From assembly GCA_024734555.1 (NCBI GenBank), contig JANPWX010000054.1:6475037-6539036 (forward strand): a stretch of DNA of 64,000 bases, given 5' to 3'. The DNA comes from Trochalopteron elliotii. Lineage: Eukaryota; Chordata; Aves; Passeriformes; Leiothrichidae. The notes under the pieces were generated by a model. That model did not search any database, had not been told where the DNA came from, and worked only from the letters and a program-made list of their open reading frames with translations. Position 1 is the stretch's first letter. Every line of letters starts with the position of its first letter. Shown here one piece after another: positions 46,779-59,961 of this stretch. The position numbers and the translations under genes are program-made.

Positions 46779-49700
46779 AACTGCAGAACATGTTCAAACT
46801 CAAAATTCCTGTAAAACCACAGCATGTCAGCAATCCCAACTTCTCATTTATCTACAGCTGTAACTGGGTCATAAGGGAAGAACACCAAGTGCTGCTCTTC
46901 CTAAATAAGTTTACTGGTCAGCAAGCATATTTCTGCTATGTGAAAACATTAACAAACTTCTACAGAGAGTTTAACTATTATATGCAGTTCTTATTAGGTA
47001 TCACAGCCCTCTATCAGGACTTTTTAGAAACTTGGGCTTTCTTGAAATTCTAAAGCAACTCAAAATCAACAGTGAGTATATGTCTGACAAGTATCAGATG
47101 CCATCCACACTGACAAGGAAACAGCCTGCTAGTTTAATAAGAGAAAAGCAAAAAAATGTTGTTAAACTAAGTAATGCAAAATAGGTGATGGTTTTGGGGA
47201 GGAAAGAAGAGAGACAGAGACTAATGTCAATGCAAGTTGGTGTGTTCCTTCCTGGGCAGAGACAGAACAAGGAAGGAAAGTAAAGCTGGAAAGATCTGTG
47301 TGGAGGGAAGCAGGACTGCAGCTTCTGACAACTTTCAACTGCCTACACCTAGACTTGGTCCTCAGTAATCCTTATTAAAACAAGAACTAAAAAACACACA
47401 AACACATGACACCAAAATGCATCAGCCACATGGCTGTAAGATACAGACATTTATCTGAAGGAACAGACAGGATGCAGACTCCTTCCAAACACAAGTAGCA
47501 GAAAGCCACAGAAAGTGGCCAGGTTGCACTCGAGCCTGCCATGTGCCTCACCCAGCAGCACCTAACACACCCTCTTCCCTCTGCCCCTGGAGTCAGCCTC
47601 CTGCCTTCACCCCTGCAGGGCTCCTCATGCCCTGTAGAGTCCCCGGAGAAGCCTGGGCCAGCACTCCCATTTGCTCCTGACACCGTTTGTTCCCAAAACA
47701 GAAGCAGCAGGTTCTCACAGGGGGCTGCTGCATTGAACAGAGCAGCCACTCAGACACTCGGTCACACCGGTGGCTCCTGTATCACATCATTACTATAACC
47801 AGTCCTCCTAGGAGATTTCTCAAGCTCACCCTGTTAGGCAGAATGCTACAAGGGTACAGCAAAGTAAGAAAGAATCACAGTAATAAGTATGGAAATTTTG
47901 CTTGTGTTTTTTCCCATCTTATTTCTCACCAGTGTGTAGAAGCCAAAGTTTTGTTTATTTAGTCACCATCTTCTCAGTTGTCCAAATTTAAAAAACCAAA
48001 CAACTACCTTTATTTTTTTCTCTGCATAAACAGAAATGAAAGCCTTCTCAAACTTCACATTATTTCAAAAAAACCCCAAAAAACGTAACTGAAGTACACA
48101 TTTTCTCAGCTGTGGAAAGCCATGAATTTGCAATTTCCTTATTTTGAGATGGAAAGGTCCAGGTTGTTGCCATATCCTACACATCAGGGTTACCAGGATA
48201 GGCTGTTAGGCTTAACAGGAGCCGTTTGCAGTATCATGATCTCCAGTTTAGAACAACAACAAAATCCTTTTCTTCTCCCAAGCTGTTCCACAAAAACCTA
48301 ATTACTGAAAGAATCACTTTTCTAATCCTGTTCTCTTTTTCAGGCTGCATCTAAGATGGGTCCAGTGCACCTAAAAATGTGGGCATGAGTAAGCCAAGAT
48401 TGCTGTAGTCCATGTCTCTACTGTCTTGTCACAACCCTAGAAACCCTGAAGTCTCTGGGGCACTGCTGCACCCCACCTCCCTCCCAGCCTCACATCCAGA
48501 TTTAAGGGGCTGCAGGTGAGTCAGTAGAACAGATCAGGGGTTTAAGCAGAGCAGGGCAATAAGACCAGGAGGACAGGCATTTCAGCATATCTTTGCAAAA
48601 CTGCAATCTGATGGAGGTGGCTTGGGCCCAAGCTGAAATAAGAAAGATTTGGTGTGGCTGTCCCGTGCAAGGCAGTCCAGGCAGCTCCTCCTCCAGCTCC
48701 TCCTCCAGCCCAACAGCACCCAACCAGCGACAGTCAGAGTCAGCCTGGGGCTGATGGACCCAAAGCAAAGCTGAGGTTTGCAATTCCTTACCATTTCACA
48801 AGTGACCACGGCAGTCACAGCTCCTCCCCAGGCAGCAGCACATTAGACTGCTACTGTCTGTAGCAAAGGACTGAGGTGCCAACTCACAGACACACGACAA
48901 CAAGCACTATTAATTCTGGCTTAAACTGAACCCCTGTTCTGGAGATTGGACATCTCTTGTAAAATCCCACTATTAAAGACCATTTGCCATCTATTCCCAT
49001 AGAAACTTTTTTAGTGTGTTTTGTTCCATTTTAGAAAAAAAAATTCCCTTCCCTGTTCCTTAAGTTCTATCGTACTTACACAACTTTAAACAATAATCCA
49101 CTCAAGCACAACCATGGAAGTGGCTTGAAGGAACAAAAGCTGCTTCTGGCACAGTCAGTGCATCTGACTCTCCCTGCATACAGCTGCCTTTAGAGCCTTT
49201 GCAGGTTTGCAGAGCACCAGCAGCTACTGATTTCCCTCTGCTTCTCTTGTGTGTTGGATACAAAATAAACAGTAAACATGAGGACTCTACTCAAATTATA
49301 CTGGCACCACCAGCTAAGGGCGCAGGTGAGTCACAAGCAAGTTCTGCAGCCTGTCTTGCTAAAGGAATATGGAGAAGACTGACCTTAAAAGAAAGCAGTA
49401 GGCATGAGTAAGACAAATTTAAAAAAAATCTAACTCCAGGGAGACAAGGCAGTGGAAGCAGAATGTCTCAGGCTCTGCTAAAGAAGATTATTGCCACATC
49501 TAGCAGTTAGCACCCACCCAAGTAGAGTGCCATCAACCTAATTCTCAAATAAGACTAGCAGAACAGCGAGATAGGATTAGACATGCTTGTTTTTAACCAT
49601 TCTTTGCTCTCTCTGGTGGAATACTATCAGCACAGCATTGGCATCAAAATTACTACCCTTCGAAATGTGCAGAGCACATTTTTTAATTTTAAATGTAGCA

Positions 49701-52700
49701 GTTATGTCATCTGGGGTTATTTATTTTTTAATATAAAGTGGTATAACATATTTAATCTGTTTTGAGAAAAGAAAAAATTGATTTAGTGAGCAGTTCAAGG
49801 CTCTCCCTGGAGACACTCAACCACACTCAGAAATCTGGATATAAGTTGAGGTTTCACTAAAGTCATTTTAATTGTAGGTCATAAGAAATGTCAAGATATA
49901 AACCACCAAGGAATACTAAAAATTAAGCCATCATCTCTGCGAGTAACAAATGTCTTATGTTTGGCAGTAATTTCTAAACCCTTACAGCATTACTACTTAA
50001 GGACAGTAGCAGAGCAGAGGGCTTAGAACTACATGCAACATGTGTGCATTATTTTTGCTGGGGGGGAAAACCCAAAACCTGCATAAAGTAAAAAAATACT
50101 GGAGTGAAGGAAACTTACACCACCAGCAATAAAAATGTAGAGTTTTATCTTTGTCACTTTGTTTCACTACACTGAACATCTTCTGTTAATAAGCAAGTTT
50201 TGATTTGTTTTGGTCTGAATATGTTCCTCCCTATGCAGTATGGAACAGAGTTGTGAATACAGCAACACGTATGCGCAAAAACAGAGCACCGACATGAGGA
50301 AAGCTGGTTCTTAAGAAAATTTTAAAAACAAACAAACAGAAACCCACAAAGCCTTAGACCATTTCTAGAGCTTTGTGCCAAGGTTTTACAAGGAAAAACT
50401 CTTTATTTTTTTGTAGCTAAAAAGTACTTCTTAAACAGGTATTTTCCTGTAGAAGGTACACCCCAACTTCTGCATTTCTGAGCTGGATCCGCCATTTACT
50501 AAAACCCTTTTACAGAACTTAGCTGAGATCCCCAAAATTTTCCTTAGCCCACTGACCTCAAACAACAGTGGTAAGAGGGCTCTGACCTTAGCAGTTCAAA
50601 GTGAAAACCCCCCAGTTTAACCTTCTTGAAACAGAGAAAGTTAAATTAAGTGTGTTTTCAACACCAAAGAGCAATATCTGAGAGCTCTTACTAAAGTATT
50701 TGAAGAAAAATATATATCAACCATTTAATTCTCCCACATTCTCCAATCTCAAAGTTAAAAACAATGTAAAATCAGGATCAGGGTTGTCTTTTTTTACCAT
50801 CTCTGCCTAATAACCTCTTAAACTTGATCAACATACAATTTCCCTTTCCTGCCCCTTTCTTTCATGGGAGTGGAGATGAGAAGGCTATTTCCCTGCTTTT
50901 AGTGAAATCAGAATGGAACTCACCAGTGAACAGCAATTTGAACAGAAAGCAGTTCAAGTGACGTGAAGACCCATATTAAGGGAAACAAGCTCAGGTATGT
51001 GGAAGGAAAAAAAAAAGCAATTTAACATTCTATATTGCTGCCAGTCAACTCAATTACTAACATCTATTTTGTTGGGTTTAGCCACTGTCCTTAGCAGGTG
51101 TGCCAAGACTTATGGGTGAAATTCCATTTCTCTAAATGCAAAGGTAGGCATTTCACAGAAGTTTAAATCTATCCTCTGCCAAGTCCATTTTCTCGAGTGC
51201 CTTCACATCAGCTCACTGAATACCCTAACCACCCTCTTCTGTAATACTAAGCACCATGTCTACCCAACCCCATGTCTGCACAGGGTGTAGCAGGGGAGCT
51301 ATTGTCTGCTTTGCTTGCCTGAGTGGTGCTGTCATGGCAGGGAAGTGAAGGGCAGGAAAACTGCAACACTACGGCCCAAATAAGATGCAGGCAAACACAA
51401 TTTTAGACATCCAAGCCTTTAATGCAAATTAATGTCATAGCAATAAAAGCTCCAAAAGGAATAATTGCACAGATGTCTCAGAGGAAGAGTCATATCTTGG
51501 GATTTAATAGCTAGAAGCAGTTTCCCCCATCTTCTCTTCAGGTCATTTGATAGTGCTCCTTGCTGTCTATCACACAAGCACTCTCAAACTGGTAGCCCTA
51601 GATCCTGGTTTTCTGGTTCCCTGGAGGGCTGCAGGGGCTTACCCCAAAGCCAAGCCCTGCCAGGCTGCCCATGCTAAAACTCAAGGTCATCTGCAACATC
51701 AGAGAGGCAGCATTACACAATTCATGCTCTGCATGGACATCTGAGCTGGAAAGACAGTCATTTCAAAGCAAGATGCAGTTTGCCTCGAGATCTTCCAAGT
51801 TTTACTGCAGGCTGTTCTTAAAATCTTCCACTGATAGCATTTGTAAACCTAGAATTAATTTTCTGTGACATTGGAAGAGGGAGGGAGAGACCCTAAACAA
51901 AACCCCAATCCTGCCTCACTGACTTCACTCCTTATATCTGCACAAATATCCACTCATTTCTCTGCTGTCCTTAAAAGCCCTTTCTCTGAAACGCACCAAA
52001 AGCTTTTAACCCATATTGAAGCCACTGTCATCCAGCCCCAGCTCCAAACAGGCACTGCTGTGCCAAAGCCACTACTCTGTAAAAGGGGAGCCCTGGAAAA
52101 TGTTGCCCAGGCACTTGGGGACATGGCTGCCACAGCCAGCCTGCTGTGTCCCTCCACCAGAGATGAGGGTGCTTAGGTCAAGGAAAGTGCACTTTTTACA
52201 AGAAAGGGGACTGAGTTCTAACAACTGAGGCAGAGGCAAACAGTGCCCTCTGGCAGCTCCCCTCCCAGGGTGGGAAGGACATCCGAGCAAGGGTGAATTA
52301 GAGGGAGAACAGCTGTTTGTTCAGTGAATGAGTCACAGGACTCAGCTATTAATTCTTCCTCTCAAGAGAATATGCCCCCATGCCAGCCCACCCACCATCC
52401 TATAAAACAAACAAATATATAATGGAGGTCAGGGAGGGGGAGCTCAGTAAGAGGAAAGGGAAAAAAAAAAGGAGGAAAAAATAGCCAAGCATTTAATATT
52501 TACATAAGAATGAAATGTTTCCTTAATTACATACAGAATCAATTTGCAGCTATTTTCCTTAAATTTCTCAGTCAAACCCACAGATTTGAAGCACTTTGAA
52601 CTGTGCTGCACCAGTAATTGTGGATGAATATTTTAGATCAGTCTTGAATCACTGTAGAGCACACATCAAATGAACTAATAAGCTACTCATGTGTAGACTA

Positions 52701-55700
52701 CTAATGTATTTTCTTTCTTTGCTAGACAGATGGAATACAGTCCAAAATCAGTTGAATTGGCGACTTGTAATCTTCAGAAAAGCTTAGAAAAATCTTTAGT
52801 TCTACTGTTTTATTAAAAATACCACTCAATAGCCTGTGTGCATTAGAATGGAGGTGGCAATATGCAGCAAAACCCAAGCAAGTTTTAAAGATACGAAGGA
52901 AGTCAGGCACTTCATGTGACTGTAGCCAGCTTCAGACAGTGACAACAAACAGCATTGCCAAATTTTTTAAAGGACTACTGCAAAGCTGGACACCCCTGCC
53001 ACCTATTTGATATTTATCCCAATACAACCATTTATGGGCAGTCATTTTAAATCACATATAGCAGCATATCAGTTCTATAATCTGACAGATGTGTTCCAGT
53101 TTACAGAAGCATCTGTTGAGTCATCAGGACATCAGAATAGTTAATTGCACTTTGGGGATGCTTTCCGAGATTAAAAGTTGCCTTACTTCAAGCAAATTTT
53201 AAGTGTCCTTATAGATTAAACTCCTTTTTCATATACAAAATTAACATATGTACCCACACTCCAGAGAAACTAATGTATGAAATGTAAAGAATAACTTCCC
53301 TCAGGGATCATCTGTTTTCTTCCGCCTCTTGTGCATTGCCTCACACTGTGCTCAGCAATATGGAACAGAAAACAAAAATACAACTTGAATCATGCACGAT
53401 TCTGAAATATAAACTAAGACATGGCCCACACTGTCTGGGCAAGACTACAGAAGAAGCTGCTTTGGGTCAAGACTGGGAGATGATGTCTGTTTCTTTTTTT
53501 GGCAAAACGCTTGTAATTATATTTCAGAAGTCTTTGTTACTTTTATCCTAAAAGGAACGTTGTACAGGCTGTACCTTTCACCACCACAAAAGTATGTGAG
53601 AAGGCAGGAGAACCACCCACAAGATTAAACATGGACTGATACACATTGAGCCATCCTTAGATGAAGTTTTACCAATTGCTTCCTATACACAGCTGAGGAC
53701 AAGAAGCAAGCAAACTCCATTCATACACATAACTGAATATTTGAATTAAAAAGACTAATACTTGTGGAAGACTTCTACGAGTTTTCAATATATGTGAGCA
53801 GATGAGATCTTCCCCATCCCTCCAATCTGAGTTTCCTTGAAACCTTCTGGCCTCTACAGGAGTAAGTGGATTAAGAAAATGTACTGCTTAGAAAGAAAGA
53901 TCTATCTTATAAACTTGGATTTAAAACAATTTAGCAGTGGATTTTTCGTTTGTTTGGTGTTTCACAAAAAAAACCCAACAAACCAACAAAAGCAAACGAA
54001 TCAGTCAAAAAAGGTCTATTTGTCTGCTTCTCAGAGGCAATTGAATCCATCTGGTCAGTAGCTCTCGAACCACAGGGATCCCCTGATTAATTCAATGAAC
54101 TATTTGGTTTCACTCAAGAAGTGATCATAAAGATGAAGTGCAAGTGCATAACCAAGAGCACCATACAAGAACACAGACACCAGCACTGCATCTGGGCTTT
54201 GCTTCCTATAAATCCTGAGGTGACAGCACACCTCAGCCTAAGTGGACTGTTATTCTTTAGTGTGGAGCAAATCAAACTTGAAGTGAGAGTGTAAAAGTTG
54301 AGACAAGCACTGCAGTCATGACCATGCTTTAACAAGGTGCCATACTTCTGAAGTTACAGCATATTCCCTTGCTGCTAAACCAAACTGAGATTGCTGTCTC
54401 AGTTGCATTAAATTATTAGCTAATTAGCCCTGACTAAGGACAACAGTATGTTGATGCTGGCAAGCTGTGAAAAGAACACTTCAGCAAAGAAGATCAATAG
54501 CATTTTTTGTCTGGCTTACAATAAGAAAACTGCTGGCCCAGGTTATGAGTTTAAGCCATTTTTCATTTGGCAGACAAGACAGTACTAGTGACAGATCAAT
54601 ACAGTAACTTTATGATAGGCTGCTGCTCCTGCAGATGGCAGGACCATAAACAGGCATCATTTTTAAAGCCTGAAGCAATCCATTACTTGGACAGAAACCA
54701 CCTGACCTTTTATAATATTTACACTTTTCTATCGAAAAAGGAAAATCAGAGAACAAAACAAGGGAAAATCAGCTCAATTAGCTGTCCTGCAAGACAGAAG
54801 AGAATATTGCTTGTTTGAAAGTCAGTATTTAAAGTAACAAGCTTTGTGCTATTTGGGAGATCACATTAAAGCCACAAGGTTGACACCAGGGAACTACTCA
54901 TCCCTTCAAAGAGAAAATGTTATTGGGGTTTGCATCTCATATGATGCAATTTTCTTATCTCCTGGTAATGTGGGATAACAAAAGAGCCTATTTATTAATC
55001 TTTAAGGAAAAAAAAATCCAAACCAATCAACCCCTTTAATGTGTCATTAAAACATTAAACCAGTCCCTTTTAACACCTACAATTACTAAGCAGTTAAAAG
55101 AATTCAGTTACAAATGGGCAGTTATTTTTCCTGTATTGCAGTATACACACTGTAACATTTGCACGTACAATTTCTTGTTCTGCACCAGGATTGGCATTGT
55201 TGGGACTGCCTAAAGTGTTCTGCTATTTTAACCAAGGCAAAGCAAAACAAGAGAAAGGTTTAAAAATTCTGGAGTTTTTTATGGCAAGACTTCTAGCTGA
55301 AGAGAATGTAAAGGACAACACCTTAATAAATTATTCAGGCCACATCTTCAGATAAGGACCCAGGTGGAGCATCTGGCCCTATACTTATAGTCTTCTCTTT
55401 ACTATAAACATGAAATAACCACAGAATATGGTGAATCAATCATACAACCAGCTTGCCCCTGCCTCTCTGTCTGAGGCTGGTTTGTGTCAATTACTACAGA
55501 AATATCTGCTTAAGCAGGAAACTAATTTTACAAAAGCACACTGGGTTCATGGGCTTTCATCAATACTTTTTGGTTGCTGCAAGTAAGTAATTAACATTAA
55601 TGTCAACATAAAGGATAGAAGGAGGAGGAAAGTATTAACGAGCCCAATATAAAAACTGAGCTGGCTGCCTCTTCCCCACAGAGTAGTGCCATGCAACCGG

Positions 55701-56654
55701 CTCCTAGTCCATGCTTGAAAAATGAGTTATTATCAATTTGGTTGCTAATTTTACTTTGCATGATGTAAGCAAACAGCAATACATTTTCCCCTTAACGAAT
55801 GCCAATTATACACAACATTAGTTTAAAATACAACAGAATAGCACACAAACCAGAAGTCTTTTGACTGGGCTCCACTCATGCTAAGAATAACTTGGCACAC
55901 ACGTACATGATGCTAAATCTGCCAATGATTTGCTTTGCTCCAAAACTCCCCCCTCCGCATCTTCTACAAGATCCTAAATACATGAAGCTGTGTTAAAGCA
56001 GGAAACCTACGTATTGAACCTATTTTTAAAACAGATTGAATTTCTTTGAACTCCAATGCAAGGGACGTTTTCAGCAGTTTCACATTTATAATCTCGTGCG
56101 TTTTCAGCAGGCACAAGGGCTCTTTATTCCCAGCCGTGCACAGACGCTGCCTGCCACATCTGCCAGCCCACAGCACTTGGGCTCAGCCCAGGGACTCTGT
56201 CAGCCTTCTGCAAAATCACTGGTGCAAACACACAAAGCAGCAGCCCACAGCTCTGATTCGCAGGACACAAAATATCCTTAGAGATAATGTCCCCATGACC
56301 ACACTAAAAAGACACTAAAATTCAATGGCTTGGGTTTCATCATTTTGTTTTGTGGTTTTGCTTATGAGTGGTGAGTTATTTTTATTTTTTTAATGGGTAC
56401 TAGGTTTTTGTTTGCAAGCCTCCCACTCCCCAACGTTCATAAGTAAAACAAAAATTGCAGCACTCAGAAATAATTACCGATGCCTCTTTTACAGTGCCTC
56501 AATGGCATTGTGGCAATTTTAAAATAATCCAAAGCATTTAATTCATGCCATAGTATGTGGATGCAGGCAGTGACCTCAGACTGGCTGTTCAGAACTCTGG
56601 TTCAGCCTCAGCACACCTGGGATGCACATCCCCTTTCAGCTGATTGCCACCTCT
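46779..56654. other. Non-coding stretch, no gene recognised
   Basis: Frames are 120 codons or shorter and overlap on both strands (notably 47387-47798 and 51865-52290, both G+C-richer patches). Small items: GGCTGCT paired with AGCAGCC at 47723-47747; a duplicated CAGCTCCTCCTC unit at 48682-48705; an octamer flanked by TAAT at 51420-51432; a CArg-type CCATTTATGG at 53028-53037; and a CTCF-like 14-mer at 54628-54641. No transposon, RNA gene or exon could be supported. Confidence 0.6.
48682..48705. repeat. Duplicated 12-bp CTC-rich unit
   Basis: CAGCTCCTCCTC occurs twice in tandem, followed by a further CAGCC. It is a short pyrimidine-rich slippage repeat. Confidence 0.85.
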
Positions 56655-56681
56655 GGGAAGGAGGGAGGGAGGGTAACTGGG
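56655..56681 (+). other. Putative G-quadruplex motif with five G runs
   Basis: GGG runs at 56655, 56663, 56667, 56671 and 56679 are separated by loops of 5, 1, 1 and 5 bases. Two single-base loops favour a stable parallel quadruplex, and the fifth run could act as a spare. No promoter is identified beside it. Confidence 0.7.
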
Positions 56682-59600
56682 TTTGGCAGAGCTCAGCTCC
56701 ACGGCCACTTGCTGAAGGCAGTGTAAGCAGGGATTATGTAACCTGGCATCGGGCTGCTTGAGGAGAGAGCTCAAAACGAGGCAAGGGCTGTGCCTGAAGA
56801 GACGGGGAAGAGAGCCCCCACCATCAAGTGGGGGACAAGGCCATGCCCCTCCTGCACCCTAAGTGGTTGTAACTTGCTTTTTGATCCAATAACTTCTCTG
56901 AGCATACGCCCATATTTCCACTTATGCTCTCCTTTTTTTCCCTACATCCTATTGCATCCACGATCCTTTATTCTAATTCCTGGTCACTAAGGTCCTCACA
57001 ACAATGTTGCCCTTCTGTTATCTTCCCTCTGTAACTATTAAGATGCAAACTAAACCCTCACACCCAGATCACTTCCTGCAAATTCCTGTTCTGTCCGTTC
57101 TTCCATCAAATCCCCTGGACTTTCTGTACTGAGTTTTAGTTAGTAAGGACATTAACTCCCCTTATTCCTACTTTACTATTAAAATGATACGGTTCTTGTC
57201 TGAAGATAAGAGCATGTAAACAGCTTTATATAGTCTTTAACATTAGCATCAATGAAACCTCACTGAAAATCTCAACAATTTCTTGTTGAAGAAAGTGTAT
57301 ATTAGTGACAAATCCACAAATACAAATGACCATACAGCAACTCTGCTACTCTTCATGAGGTTAATTAAATTGTCGGGAAAGAAAACCAGGCTTCCAACAT
57401 CATACCAAACTTCCTTGTCATTATAGCTCCAGACTCCACATTAACTACAAAAACCATAAACGACACCTCTTGTCTATTTTTCTTTCCTAGAAAAACCTTG
57501 CTTGAAAAGTTATGTCTTAACACTTCCTTCATATCCATTCAAAAAAAAACCCCAAAAACCCAAAAGCACCCCAAGAAAACATCTTTGTGTTCTGGAGATT
57601 GCATTCACGTGAGAGATATTCAATATTTGCTACTGTAATAAAAGCATAAACTATTAATTGGATAGTAAAGCATTTGTAAAAGACATCACCTCTTTGTTAT
57701 GTCATGTCACAATCATATTTACCTTCATGATGGTGACCACAAGGCAAGCTCACAATGCATATAACACAAACAAGAAAACTCCAACTAGTGCATTCACATT
57801 GCACATTGTCTGTACCACCATCCACCAGAGCCAACCCTTTCGAGCAAAATAAAGTGAAGGTATTATAATTAGAGAGTTCATCATGCCATTTAATCAAGTG
57901 TGGAGCTGGAGCACAGTGGGTTATATACCAAAGACAAAAACCACATGAAGCAGTACAATGCTGAGTGCAAGAAAGGGCACACACATTCTTCAGGGAAAAT
58001 AACGAGTTACTACAAAGCCATGTTTGTTTTCAAGTACTCAATCAAGAGTTTGCATACTAGGTAACTTTGCATCATGAAAATAAGTTATTTCATAAACTGA
58101 AAATGAAGTAAGACCACAAAAATGTCTTTTGATTATTACAGACAGAAAACCTCAGTTTCAAGTTCTTAATTTGTGAATTTATTCTTTGTAGTTTTACTGG
58201 AAGAATTAATTGTGTTTCAACAATATAATAATTGTTTTTCTACTACAGCTTATTATTTACAAAGTGCTCTATAATACCTAACCAGTTTCTATGACACCTG
58301 TAGCAGTCTCCATGTAGTGAGGCTGAGACAGTAGTATCCTGAGCTTTCAACAGAAGAACAGCAAGGTGAAATCAGGAGTAAACTGAAGACGGTTCCATAA
58401 TCAGCCCATTTTTCCAGGGGTCACATGCTTATCACAATCAAGATAATGATGCAAATGCTCTTTCCTGTGTCTCAAAACTGGACTGGGAATTACCCGATTC
58501 TCTCCCGTGAAACAAAGCCTGCTTAAATAAATAAGAAAATTAGTCAGAACTCAGGAACACCCCCTTGCAAATGGGAAGGATCAGACACTGACTTGCATGT
58601 TTTAGATTAGGCTCCTGACAGATCTGAAAGATTTTGCAGATCTGCCAGCCCAGGACTCACATTGCTTGAAGGCAGCAGTGAACACAGCACACAAGGAAGG
58701 ACCCTAATGACAACGGCTGCAGCTACTGCCCATTCCCTCTCTGATACACCAGAGATATCTGGCACTATTCCTTACAGAAACACAGACCTCTCCTGTCCAA
58801 AGCAACCCACATTTTAATCATACCATAACGTTTTTAGGAAAACATCAAAAACATTTTCCATTTTATGTATGGAGAAACTTGCTTGACAAACACATGAGCA
58901 CCGCCACCGAATGTTTCAAAAAACCCACATGGGAATTGGAGCACAAAGTGTTATAGACCTTGTCTTGATTTGGGACTGTCAGAGGCCAAATATAATTTTT
59001 CATTACAATACACAAAGAACAATAAACATACCTAATGTATGTATCCAATATATCAGGTAAATCTAAAACCACACAAGCAACTTGAAAAATTCTAGCAGAA
59101 AAATGATGTGACATCACAGAGCTTCCAAAATTACTTGTGGGCAATGCTTCAGACTGAAGCATTATTTAAAGATTTATTACATATATAACAGCACATTCTC
59201 AAATGGCTGCAGATCATGAAATGAAAAGGTCTGAGGTAAAACAGAGTCTGATCTAACAGCCATTAAGGTTGCAAAAAAGATTCCCATTGGCTTTGGCCAG
59301 CATTGGGTCATACCCTGGTGACACCACCACACAACTTCCCCGGGCCTTTCAGCTTATTCGTATGACAGTTCCACACTCTGCTGATCCCAAAATAGCAAGG
59401 TACGACCTTTCCTCTGCCTGCATATTCACAGACAACAGCACAACATTCCTGATGGCCAAGGAAGGACTTTGCAAACTGAGAGCCAATTCTACCATACACT
59501 GTAGAGTCCCACACAACCTTTGCCATCTCTAGAGAAGCACTGAATCAAGAACCATTTATCTCACCATATTTTCAAAGTTTTACAGATTACTTTCTTCCTC

Positions 59601-59897
59601 CCTTGCCCATCATGCTCAAATCCTTTTTCATAATTGTATGTTTAAAGCAAGAAAGCCACAGAGATCATGTTTTTATCACTTATTCCCAAACAGTTCATTA
59701 ATTTAAGAACTTGCATTGATTTTATTGGGTCATTTACACATTTAAAATACTTAGGTGCTTAAGTTCTGTAGGAATAAGTATTCCAGAGCATCTCCCATTG
59801 TCATGAAAGGGAAATGAGATGTTTGCACATCTGCACTCTAAAAAGTATTACTTGAAATATGGGAGAATGTTTAAAAAAGAAAAATACAATTTAAAGT
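56682..59897. other. Non-coding stretch, no gene recognised
   Basis: Frames of 60-99 codons only. A short A/C-rich tract lies at 57541-57575. An octamer ATGCAAAT sits within TGATGCAAATGC near 58450. Nothing else could be recognised. Confidence 0.65.
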
Positions 59898-59914
59898 ACA
59901 CACACACACACAGG

Positions 59915-59957
<43 letters not shown>
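59898..59957. repeat. (AC)n followed by a 43-base A tract
   Basis: An AC run (59898-59912) is separated by GG from 43 uninterrupted A (59915-59957). It is the longest homopolymer in the window. No AATAAA lies just upstream and no target-site duplication was seen, so it need not be a retroposon tail. Homopolymer length in an assembly is often uncertain. Confidence 0.9.

Positions 59958-59961
<4 letters not shown>

Noticed and set aside
52243..52257. Minus-strand CTCF-like sequence
   Set aside because: Two mismatches in the CCA core make it too weak.
53028..53037. CCATTTATGG as an SRF CArG box
   Set aside because: It is a perfect match, but several such matches are expected by chance in A+T-rich DNA of this length and there is no supporting context.
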